From positions 1 through 5,187 of the forward strand of contig JAAYHA010000045.1 of assembly GCA_012727545.1 (NCBI GenBank): a DNA stretch of 5,187 bases, given 5' to 3'. Under the pieces are notes generated by a model that ran no database searches, was not told where the DNA came from, and worked only from the letters and a program-made list of their open reading frames with translations. Within the stretch, counting starts at the first letter, position 1, and the number at the start of each line of letters is the position of its first letter. Positions 1 to 5,187 of the stretch are shown one piece after another. The translations under genes and the position numbers were made by a program. This DNA comes from Synergistaceae bacterium (GTDB lineage Bacteria > Synergistota > Synergistia > Synergistales > Synergistaceae).

Positions 1-35
1 CTTTCGGCTCTTTTTAGGATAAACTCACTGTCCAT
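1..35 (-). CDS. Start of a probable next gene of the operon, cut by the left edge
   Basis: Only the first 11 codons are visible, reading MDSEFILKRAE, and the frame stays open to the window edge. The ATG lies at 33-35. A GGAG at 42-45 stands 6 nt upstream, which is ideal spacing for a Shine-Dalgarno site. The start overlaps the last 11 nt of the AIR-synthase-like gene in another frame, an arrangement typical of translationally coupled genes. Nothing can be said about function from so few residues. The alternative is that this is a chance ATG and the true next gene starts further left. The good ribosome site, and the tight spacing of the rest of the operon, favour a real start. Confidence 0.5.
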   Translation of the reverse strand, partial: MDSEFILKRAE

Positions 36-1020
36 TTTTTGCTCCGTCCATTTTAAGAAGCCTCCACAGTTCCTCGGAGGGTTCGGGAACAGGGTCCTGA
101 AGCTTGTCTCCCATCGATCCGACAACAGCTGCATCAATATTTATTTTTGACAATTCGCTGAGTGCTTCTTCTGTCATATTTACGGGGACCGCTGCAAGAA
201 GGCTGCCCGAGGCAATAAGTCGCAGCGGATCGAATCCAAGCGCTTCTGCCGCCCTGGCTGTAAGGGGATGGACCGGAACAGCATCATAGTCAAGTTCTGC
301 TCTGAGACCGCTAAGGGACGAAATCTCGCCTATTCCTCCCATGAATCCGCCCTCAGTAGGATCATGCATAAACTTGGCAATCTTTCTTAATACTTTGGAT
401 TCTTCGAGTACCGATGTTTTTTCAGACCAAGAAGCCATTTCTTGGACCTCATCTTCAGACATGAAAGGTTTCAAAAGTCCTGGCTTGTCTGTCGCCAGGA
501 TAGACATGCCCTCTATCCCTATATGTTTTGTTACTATCAGAGCATCTCCGGGCTTCAGTTCGCTTGCTCTCAGCACTCTGTCAGCTGTGCCGATAAGGGC
601 TCCCATGATCACAGGCCTATCATATCTGTCGTTGAATTCTGTATGCCCTCCGGCCACAGCAATTCCCTGAGCAAGACATTCTTCGTGTATCTCACTCATT
701 ATCCGCGCTGCACCCTCTTCTCCCCATGAAGGGGGAAGGATGAGCGTAACGGCAAGATATGCCGGGTCTCCTCCTTTTGAGGCTATGTCGTTTGAATTTA
801 TCCTTACCAGAAGTCTTCCCGCACCTTTTTCAGCACCGACTATGGGATCGGATGAAAAGATAAGGTACTTTCCTTTCGGCCATTCAATAACAGCAGCGTC
901 TTCTCCCACTGCCGGGCCGATAAGAAGCTCTTCCCTGACTGTCCCGATGTAGTTCAGTACGTTTCGTTTGAGAGCTTCAGGCGAGAGTTTCCCGGATGGC
1001 AGTCCTTTTGTCTCGTCCAT
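25..1020 (-). CDS. AIR-synthase-related (PurM/HypE-like) ATP-binding protein
   Basis: This 331-residue protein belongs to the PurM/ThiL/SelD/HypE superfamily, whose members use ATP to activate an amide, carboxamide or phosphate group. Visible N-domain motifs are GEDAAV at 39-44, SSDPIV at 56-61, NSNDIASKGGDP at 75-86 (the classic metal and nucleotide segment) and GGHTEF at 124-129. The C-domain carries MHDPTEGGF at 218-226 and the SGSLLAAV strand at 271-278. Order and spacing match HypE-like members. However, true HypE ends in a PR-x-C tail whose cysteine receives the carbamoyl group. This protein ends in KNGQ, and its only cysteine is C115, so it is not a functional HypE in the usual sense. 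No hydrogenase maturation gene is seen nearby. The ATG at 1018-1020 has AGGTGA at 1027-1032 with 6 nt spacing, and that site overlaps the queH stop codon. The substrate is unknown. Family membership is secure; function is not. Confidence 0.88.
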   Translation of the reverse strand: MDETKGLPSGKLSPEALKRNVLNYIGTVREELLIGPAVGEDAAVIEWPKGKYLIFSSDPIVGAEKGAGRLLVRINSNDIASKGGDPAYLAVTLILPPSWGEEGAARIMSEIHEECLAQGIAVAGGHTEFNDRYDRPVIMGALIGTADRVLRASELKPGDALIVTKHIGIEGMSILATDKPGLLKPFMSEDEVQEMASWSEKTSVLEESKVLRKIAKFMHDPTEGGFMGGIGEISSLSGLRAELDYDAVPVHPLTARAAEALGFDPLRLIASGSLLAAVPVNMTEEALSELSKINIDAAVVGSMGDKLQDPVPEPSEELWRLLKMDGAKNGQ

Positions 1021-1026
1021 TTTCAG

Positions 1027-1575
1027 TCACCTGTTTCTTATTGAATAAATGCAGCCGCAGTAGTCCTGCCTGTAGAGCCCCAGTTTTCTGCTCTCATCCA
1101 CAGACCTTTTGAATCCGTTGTTTTTTCGCCAGATCTTTGAGATCCAGACCAGACCGTGCTCAGAGCAAATTTTTTCTCCTATCCCGTTAATGACTGAGGG
1201 GTCTTTATGCGGGCTGATAGTGAGGGTGGTCGTCAAGGATCCTGCACCGCACCTTACAGCGTATTCAGCCGCTGCTTTCAGCTGGAGCTCAAAACAGAGC
1301 AGACACCTCTTCCCGCCCTCAGGCTCAGATGCAAACGCTTTCGTTTCCCCTATCCACTTTTCGGGGTCGTAAGGCATTACATGACAACCTATCCCTTTCG
1401 TTTGGCAAAGAAATGCTACAGCGGCGGCCCTTTTTTGAAATTCTTCCTCAGGATGGATGTTGCCCCCGTAGAAAAAACCTTCTGTTCTGTATCCCTCATC
1501 CAAAAGGAGATCTGCAGGTACAGTTGCATCAGGAGCACAGCATATATGAAGGATCAGTCGCTTTTTATCATCCAT
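1027..1575 (-). CDS. queH: Epoxyqueuosine reductase QueH
   Basis: QueH (formerly DUF208) catalyses the last step of queuosine synthesis, reducing epoxyqueuosine to queuosine at position 34 of GUN-anticodon tRNAs. It uses iron-sulfur chemistry and replaces the cobalamin enzyme QueG in many anaerobes. The 182-residue product shows the family's cysteine pattern: adjacent C12-C13 in LHICCAPD, C91 and C94 in KRCLLCFE, and C173 and C175 in DYCGC near the end. GGNIHPEEEF at 37-46, TTTLTISPHKD at 115-125 and WRKNNGFKRSVDESRKLGLY at 149-168 are also family hallmarks. Length is close to the usual. I chose the ATG at 1573-1575 because the family begins just before the LHICC strand. The upstream in-frame ATG at 1660-1662 would add 29 unrelated residues and overlap trmI by 59 nt. 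The ribosome site is weak: AAAGGGG about 14 nt upstream. The gene starts 28 nt after trmI ends, so translation may be partly coupled. Confidence 0.93.
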   Translation of the reverse strand: MDDKKRLILHICCAPDATVPADLLLDEGYRTEGFFYGGNIHPEEEFQKRAAAVAFLCQTKGIGCHVMPYDPEKWIGETKAFASEPEGGKRCLLCFELQLKAAAEYAVRCGAGSLTTTLTISPHKDPSVINGIGEKICSEHGLVWISKIWRKNNGFKRSVDESRKLGLYRQDYCGCIYSIRNR

Positions 1576-1603
1576 GTATTTGAACGGCGCCCCTTTATAT
1601 CTG

Positions 1604-2449
1604 CTATTCTGTTGCCTCTTCTTCTGCCACAGCTTCCGTTGCGGCATCTCCGTCAACATCATCAGACTGTACCTGCTCCGGCAATGGAAGAGTCTTCACT
1701 GCAAAGATCAGGTAGCCGGTATGGCCTATCATCACATCTTCAGGCCTTATGCGGTTAGGTTCGGTCTTGTAGTAACGAAGCATCAGCTCGACCACCTGGA
1801 CATCAGCAAAACCGAATTCCGAGAGCTTAACAAGGGTCTCCGATATCTGATTTGCAGTAGGAACAAGTATGCCAAGGTGATTTCCTGGAGCCAGTGCCTC
1901 ATACGCCTTGTCTATATACTCCCACGGAGTAGGGATATCCAGGAAAACTGCGTCCGCATCCCTTTCTTTGAACCCCTCGTCAAGCGATCTGACGTTGAAT
2001 TCTATCCTGTGTGCAACTCCCCATTTTTCAGCGTTCTTTTTTGCAAGTGCTGAGAATTCCTCTCTTCGGTCGTAAGTGCAGACCTTTCCCTCGTCACCGA
2101 CAAAATGGGCAAAGGTACAACAGAGGCTTCCGGAGCCTGTACCGCATTCGACCACGGTACAGCCCGGAAAAATGTTCATGTGCTGGAGTATGAACCCTGC
2201 ATCTTTAGGGAAAACTATCTGGGTCTGTCTTTTTATCCTCCTGGTGTATCCGGCCAGGGTCGGCCTCAGCAGATAATAGACTTCTCCTTTGGGAGTAACT
2301 ATTCCTTCCCCGTATCCGTGTTCCATAAGGTCAGAATGCTTGATCTGCCCAAAGTGAGTTCCCTGAGACATCCCCGGTGTTACTTTTATGAGGAAATTAT
2401 CTCCCTTTTTAGGGTTCCAAATAAAAACCAGATCTCCGGCCTTTATCAT
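1604..2449 (-). CDS. trmI: tRNA (adenine-N1)-methyltransferase TrmI (m1A57/58)
   Basis: TrmI (GCD14/Trm61 family) is a SAM-dependent enzyme that methylates N1 of adenine 58, and in some lineages also A57, in the T-loop of tRNA; bacterial forms act as homotetramers. The N-terminal small domain (about 1-75) opens with MIKAGDLV and includes RRIKRQTQIVFPKD at 70-83, the strongly conserved entry to the Rossmann fold. Motif I reads VVECGTGSGSL at 99-109. The acidic SAM-ribose residue is probably D127 in TYDRRE. The catalytic-loop motif DIPTPW is at 171-176, matching the family D-x-P-x-P-W. PNRIRPE at 231-237 and IGHTGYLIFA at 241-250 match the tetramer-forming C-terminal region. The last 20 residues (262-281) form an acidic, alanine-rich tail that seems lineage specific. 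The ATG directly abuts the transketolase TAG (TAGATG), with only a weak AAAGGG about 12 nt upstream, suggesting coupled translation. Confidence in the family is high; the exact position modified (57, 58 or both) cannot be told from sequence. Confidence 0.94.
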   Translation of the reverse strand: MIKAGDLVFIWNPKKGDNFLIKVTPGMSQGTHFGQIKHSDLMEHGYGEGIVTPKGEVYYLLRPTLAGYTRRIKRQTQIVFPKDAGFILQHMNIFPGCTVVECGTGSGSLCCTFAHFVGDEGKVCTYDRREEFSALAKKNAEKWGVAHRIEFNVRSLDEGFKERDADAVFLDIPTPWEYIDKAYEALAPGNHLGILVPTANQISETLVKLSEFGFADVQVVELMLRYYKTEPNRIRPEDVMIGHTGYLIFAVKTLPLPEQVQSDDVDGDAATEAVAEEEATE

Positions 2450-4384
2450 CTAGTTTAAAATCCCTTTGACTTCAGATGCTATATCTGCCGGCGAAAGCTT
2501 CATTTCAGCCATAACTTCACTGCCAGGCCCTGAACATCCGTAATGGGTTACTCCCATATTGACTATCCTGACTGCCTTCCCTGCACGTGCGAACATCATT
2601 GAAGATATTGAGCCGATACCTGTATTCACATGATGGTCCTCACATGTAATAAGGGGTTTGTCTCCCACAAGCTCGATGAGTTTCTGAGCATCCATACCGA
2701 GCGGAGATGCACAGTGAAGGACTTTTACACTGATCCCTTCGGCAGCCAGAAGATCATGCGCAGCAATTGCCCTGCCTGCAAAATGTCCCATTGAAAGGAT
2801 CACAGCATCTTTGCCATCCCTGAGAACATCTATCTCGCCGTAGTTGAATGTGTATCCCTCACCATAGAATGGAGTCCCGTCCTCTTTGAGAACAACGGGA
2901 AGTACGCTTCTCCCCATTGCAAGACATACATTGCCCGGTTCTTTCAGCATCCATCTGGTGGCCCGGTCCGTCTGGTTGGGGTCGGCAGGAACTATGACCT
3001 TCCATCCAAAAGTGTTGCGGAAGAGTCCTACATAATCTATGCACTGGTGGGTCATTCCGTCTTCGCCTACATCAAGTCCTGTGTGCGTGAGAACTGTTTT
3101 GACAGAAGCCTTGTTTATGTCGTTGAGTCTCTGCTGATTGTATACTTCATCGGCTCCAAAAACTCCAAAAGCGGCCCATAGAGATACTACTCCGGCTGCG
3201 GATGCTGCACCGGCAACGGTAGCAGTAGCGTGTTCCTGAATACCCGATTGTATGAAATTGTCAGGGCATGCCTTGGCAAAACCGTCGACCTTCACTGAAC
3301 CGGCGAGATCGCAGTCAAAGACGATGATCGGAGTACGTCCCTCTTTTTTGTAATTCAATTCACCGACCTGTGCAAGGGCCTTGCCAAAGGCTCCTCTGTT
3401 GTCTTTCTTGTCCTCTTTAGTGTATGTGACAGGGGTCCCTGTTTCGAGATCAGGCACGCATCTTATCACTTCGCGTCCCTTGGGAAGTTCGCCTTTTCTG
3501 GCTTCAAGCGCCTTTTCAAACATCTCCATATCAGCTCCAAGCTCTCTCAGGGCTGTTGCGAGATCCTCTCCTGATGCGGCCTTTCCGTGATAATCAGGGA
3601 TATTCTGCATGAATGAGACCCCTTTGCCCATGACTGTCCTGCAAAGTATCACATAGCATCCCTCATGGGTCACGGCACACCTCATTGCATCATATATCTG
3701 TGAATAGGAGTGCCCGTCGCACTCTATGACATGCCATCCGTCTGCCTTCCAAAGCGCGGGGATATTGACAGGCATTACTTCTTCGATACGGCCGCTGATC
3801 TGTATATCATTCCAGTCAACCAGAACGGTGAGGTTGTTAAGTTTTTCTTTCGCTGCTATCCTTCTTGCTTCAGATACCTGTCCTTTTACCTGTTCCCCGT
3901 CACCCATTACTACCCATGTCTTGGAGTTTGATCCGCGTGCCCTTGCTGCAAGCGCAAATCCGACACCTGCTGCAAGTCCCTGTCCAAGGTTGCCCGTTCC
4001 CCAGTCGACACCGGGAACATCCCTTTCAACATGTCCCTGGAATGGACTGCAGGTTCGCCTGAAGTTCGGATACATCTCCTCTGGAGAGAAAAACCCGTAT
4101 GCCGCAAGGGCGGAATAAAAGCCGGCGGATGTGTGTCCGTGGCTTATTACTATCCTGTCGCGTTCCATGCAGTCAGTTCTGTCAGAGGAGACATCTGCCG
4201 CAGCAAGCAGTGTCATGTATATGTCCATCGAAGAGAGCGCTCCGCCGGGGTGTCCGCTTTTTGCGGCAGAGGTCGCTATAACCGACCACACTCTGCCTTT
4301 TCGCGCTTTTTCCTTAAGTTCAGTTGTCATTTCCGGGCTGACCTTTGCAGCCCTGAAGCCTTTCATTTCAGTCGTTGGGTCCAT
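2450..4384 (-). CDS. tkt: Transketolase, single-chain, full length
   Basis: Transketolase moves two-carbon ketol units between sugar phosphates in the non-oxidative pentose phosphate pathway, using thiamine diphosphate (ThDP) and a divalent metal. The 644-residue chain holds the pyrophosphate-binding domain (about 20-290), the pyrimidine-binding domain (about 325-500) and the C-terminal domain (about 520-644). The ThDP signature is GDGE at 161-164 followed by NN at 183-184 and DWN at 190-192. By motif alignment with E. coli TktA, the active-site residues are present: H45 (SGHPGG), H84 (SHGHTS), H118 (QGH), H266 (DYHG), the essential E384 (GIQEH), H434, D442 and H446 (GEDGMTHQ). The probable sugar-phosphate ligands R330, S363, H434 and R492 are also kept. 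Details differ from the enterobacterial enzyme: GDGEQ rather than GDGEL, DWN rather than DYN, and a GNLGQG loop, so it lies outside the classical TktA group. AGGAG at 4395-4399 precedes the ATG by 10 nt. It is the first gene of the operon and abuts trmI. A dihydroxyacetone-synthase-like activity is possible but less likely. Confidence 0.95.
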   Translation of the reverse strand: MDPTTEMKGFRAAKVSPEMTTELKEKARKGRVWSVIATSAAKSGHPGGALSSMDIYMTLLAAADVSSDRTDCMERDRIVISHGHTSAGFYSALAAYGFFSPEEMYPNFRRTCSPFQGHVERDVPGVDWGTGNLGQGLAAGVGFALAARARGSNSKTWVVMGDGEQVKGQVSEARRIAAKEKLNNLTVLVDWNDIQISGRIEEVMPVNIPALWKADGWHVIECDGHSYSQIYDAMRCAVTHEGCYVILCRTVMGKGVSFMQNIPDYHGKAASGEDLATALRELGADMEMFEKALEARKGELPKGREVIRCVPDLETGTPVTYTKEDKKDNRGAFGKALAQVGELNYKKEGRTPIIVFDCDLAGSVKVDGFAKACPDNFIQSGIQEHATATVAGAASAAGVVSLWAAFGVFGADEVYNQQRLNDINKASVKTVLTHTGLDVGEDGMTHQCIDYVGLFRNTFGWKVIVPADPNQTDRATRWMLKEPGNVCLAMGRSVLPVVLKEDGTPFYGEGYTFNYGEIDVLRDGKDAVILSMGHFAGRAIAAHDLLAAEGISVKVLHCASPLGMDAQKLIELVGDKPLITCEDHHVNTGIGSISSMMFARAGKAVRIVNMGVTHYGCSGPGSEVMAEMKLSPADIASEVKGILN

Positions 4385-4394
4385 TTCTTAATAA

Positions 4395-4399
4395 CTCCT
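4395..4399 (-). promoter_or_regulatory. Ribosome binding site of transketolase
   Basis: AGGAG on the minus strand, within GAGAGGAG, lies 10 nt before the ATG at 4382-4384. It is the strongest ribosome site among the four complete minus-strand genes and supports this start for the first gene of the operon. Confidence 0.75.
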
Positions 4400-4418
4400 C
4401 TCGATAAACAGAAAAATT

Positions 4419-4440
4419 GGTCAAAACACAGACAGGTCAA
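4419..4440. repeat. GGTCAA direct repeat in the transketolase leader
   Basis: GGTCAA occurs at 4419-4424 and again at 4435-4440, exactly 16 nt apart. On the minus strand these read TTGACC twice, each resembling a -35 box, but no good -10 follows at the right distance from either. They lie around and just downstream of the candidate minus-strand start, so they could be half-sites for a regulator. Two hexamers in AT-rich DNA can also arise by chance. Confidence 0.3.
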
Positions 4441-4469
4441 TTGTAACCTTAATATGGAAAATTTGGAAA
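4440..4469 (-). promoter_or_regulatory. Candidate promoter of the tkt-trmI-queH operon
   Basis: On the minus strand, TTTCCA (4464-4469, 4 of 6 to the sigma70 -35 consensus) is followed after 18 nt by TACAAT (4440-4445, 5 of 6 to the -10). Transcription would start near 4433 and give a leader of about 49 nt before the transketolase ATG. The -35 overlaps that of the opposite etfB promoter. The match is moderate and the region is AT-rich, so another start is possible. Confidence 0.4.
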
Positions 4470-4491
4470 AATATTTTTGATAGTTTATAAT
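4463..4491 (+). promoter_or_regulatory. Strong sigma70-type promoter of etfB
   Basis: TTGGAA at 4463-4468 (4 of 6 to the -35 consensus) is separated by an optimal 17 nt from a perfect TATAAT at 4486-4491. Upstream and spacer DNA is rich in A and T runs, which helps promoter opening. Transcription should begin near 4497-4499, leaving an untranslated leader of about 60 nt before the TTG start codon. No better competing promoter is seen for the plus strand in the intergenic region. Confidence 0.72.
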
Positions 4492-4502
4492 AGCGAATCG
4501 CT
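4492..4502. promoter_or_regulatory. Palindrome at the etfB transcription start, possible operator
   Basis: AGCGAATCGCT is an inverted repeat with perfect 5-bp arms (AGCGA and TCGCT) around a single central A. It begins directly after the -10 box and covers the predicted transcription start, a usual place for a repressor to block initiation. The arms are short, so chance is not excluded. No regulator gene is in the window to link to it. Confidence 0.3.
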
Positions 4503-4545
4503 TTATACTTATCCGCGGTCTCACTCGATCGTTCAAATGCACGGC

Positions 4546-4551
4546 AGGAGG
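4546..4551 (+). promoter_or_regulatory. Ribosome binding site that sets the TTG start of etfB
   Basis: A perfect AGGAGG stands 7 nt before the TTG at 4559-4561. The only nearby ATG (4537-4539) lies upstream of this site and in a different frame, so it cannot be the start. Confidence 0.85.
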
Positions 4552-4558
4552 AATCAAC

Positions 4559-5187
4559 TTGCGTATAGCTGTACTGGTAAAACAGGTCCCGGCAGTCGAT
4601 AACGTCAAAATAGATGAAAATACAGGAACAATGGTCAGAGAGGGAGTGGAGGCTGAACTCAATCCGCTCGATCTCCATGCTGTCGAAGCAGCTGTAAGGA
4701 TAAAGGAGAGCATGCCGGAAGGATCTGTTGAAATAACAGCCATTACCATGGGACCTCCTCAGGCAAAGGCATCTGCAGCATATGCTGTCTCTATGGGATG
4801 CGACAGAGGTGTGCTTGTCTCTGATAAAAAGTTTGGCGGATCAGACACACTGGCCACATCAAGGACCCTAGCCAAAGCGATCAAAAAACTTGGTTCTTTT
4901 GACATAATACTGGCGGGCGAAAGAGCCACAGACGGAGAAACAGGTCAGGTCGGACCTGCTTCTGCAGAATTCCTCAACATACCGGCGCTTACTTATGTGA
5001 GTTCGATAGATAAACTTAATGATGAATATATAGAAGTCACCAGGTCAATAGAGGGGGGCCATGAGAAGCTGAGAGCTCCGCTTCCCGCAATGGTGATCCC
5101 TGTCAAGGAAATGAACATTCCAAGACTCTGTACTCTTGGCGGGAAACTGCGCGCAAAAAAAACAGAGATACCTCTCCTGAATGCCGA
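4559..5187 (+). CDS. etfB: Electron transfer flavoprotein beta subunit (EtfB/FixA family), cut at its 3' end by the window
   Basis: EtfB pairs with EtfA to form a cytoplasmic flavoprotein that carries electrons between acyl-CoA or other dehydrogenases and the respiratory or fermentative pool. The visible 209 residues begin with MRIAVLVKQVP, the family's typical start. They continue through NPLDLHAVEAA at 35-45, TMGPPQAKAS at 63-72, FGGSDTLATS at 92-101, DGETGQVGP at 125-133, and the C-terminal signature from EGGHEKL at 165 to the KAKK-like RAKK at 198-201. About 50 residues should be missing, since the family usually has 250-265. The DGxTxQVGP form is that of bacterial and flavin-bifurcating ETFs, unlike the DDDxNQTGQ form of the mitochondrial-type AMP-binding subunit. 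This makes a bifurcating role possible but not shown. The gene starts at TTG, fixed by the AGGAGG 7 nt upstream and by the homology beginning exactly there. It is transcribed away from the transketolase operon. Confidence 0.94.
   Translation, partial: MRIAVLVKQVPAVDNVKIDENTGTMVREGVEAELNPLDLHAVEAAVRIKESMPEGSVEITAITMGPPQAKASAAYAVSMGCDRGVLVSDKKFGGSDTLATSRTLAKAIKKLGSFDIILAGERATDGETGQVGPASAEFLNIPALTYVSSIDKLNDEYIEVTRSIEGGHEKLRAPLPAMVIPVKEMNIPRLCTLGGKLRAKKTEIPLLNA

Noticed and set aside
25..1020. Calling the AIR-synthase-like gene hypE
   Set aside because: The C-terminal PR-x-C cysteine required for HypE chemistry is absent and no hydrogenase maturation genes are visible.
1576..1662. Longer QueH with an ATG at 1660-1662
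   Set aside because: The extra 29 residues lie largely within the trmI coding end, are rich in Lys, Gln and Arg, and precede the point where the QueH family begins. The ATG at 1573-1575 fits the family start.
1207..1758. Plus-strand open frame of 183 codons across queH and trmI
   Set aside because: It lies antisense to two well-supported genes, has no recognisable domain, and has a Cys, Arg and Ser-rich composition typical of a shadow frame.
1574..2053. Plus-strand open frame of 159 codons antisense to trmI
   Set aside because: It mirrors conserved TrmI codons and has no family motif or credible gene context.
4031..4480. Plus-strand open frame of 149 codons over the transketolase start and the intergenic region
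   Set aside because: It is antisense to the conserved ThDP-domain N-terminus and runs through the promoter region, with no recognisable protein family.
4499..4558. Riboswitch or attenuator in the etfB leader
   Set aside because: The leader of about 60 nt has only short self-complementary hexamers (CCGCGG, CGATCG) and no terminator-like stem with a U run.
4363..4749. Minus-strand open frame of 128 codons antisense to etfB
   Set aside because: It overlaps the well-supported EtfB N-terminus and its upstream signals, and reads as low-complexity Ser and Thr-rich shadow sequence.

Overview
The window looks like ordinary chromosomal sequence from an anaerobic bacterium. It holds four complete genes on the minus strand, the first codons of a probable fifth minus-strand gene leaving at the left edge, and one plus-strand gene leaving at the right edge. 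The strict-anaerobe impression comes from QueH (the iron-sulfur, cobalamin-free epoxyqueuosine reductase) and from an electron-transfer flavoprotein beta subunit of the bacterial type with a DGETGQVGP motif. GC content is moderate and Shine-Dalgarno sites are clear. Synergistota or a related anaerobic lineage is my best guess from the general look of the proteins. That is an impression, not a demonstrated assignment.

Minus-strand block, in transcription order from right to left: a full-length transketolase (2450-4384), tRNA adenine-N1 methyltransferase TrmI (1604-2449), epoxyqueuosine reductase QueH (1027-1575), an AIR-synthase/HypE-like protein of unknown substrate (25-1020), and a probable next gene whose ATG is at 33-35. 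Gaps are 0, 28, 6 and -11 nt, and I see no terminator between the genes, so this is very probably one operon. It joins one carbon-metabolism enzyme, two tRNA-modification enzymes and one unassigned ATP-binding protein.

The 174-nt divergent intergenic region (4385-4558) is AT-rich. It carries a very good sigma70-type promoter for the plus-strand gene (TTGGAA, 17 nt, TATAAT) and a weaker candidate promoter for the minus-strand operon whose -35 overlaps the first. A near-perfect 11-bp palindrome sits where the plus-strand transcript should start.

The plus-strand gene is etfB (4559 to beyond 5187). It starts at TTG behind a perfect AGGAGG and is cut by the window end after 209 codons. An etfA and a partner dehydrogenase would be expected downstream, but cannot be seen.

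I found no mobile element, CRISPR array, phage gene, tRNA or rRNA, and no convincing sign of a new defence or accessory system. The most open question is the function of the HypE-like AIR-synthase protein.
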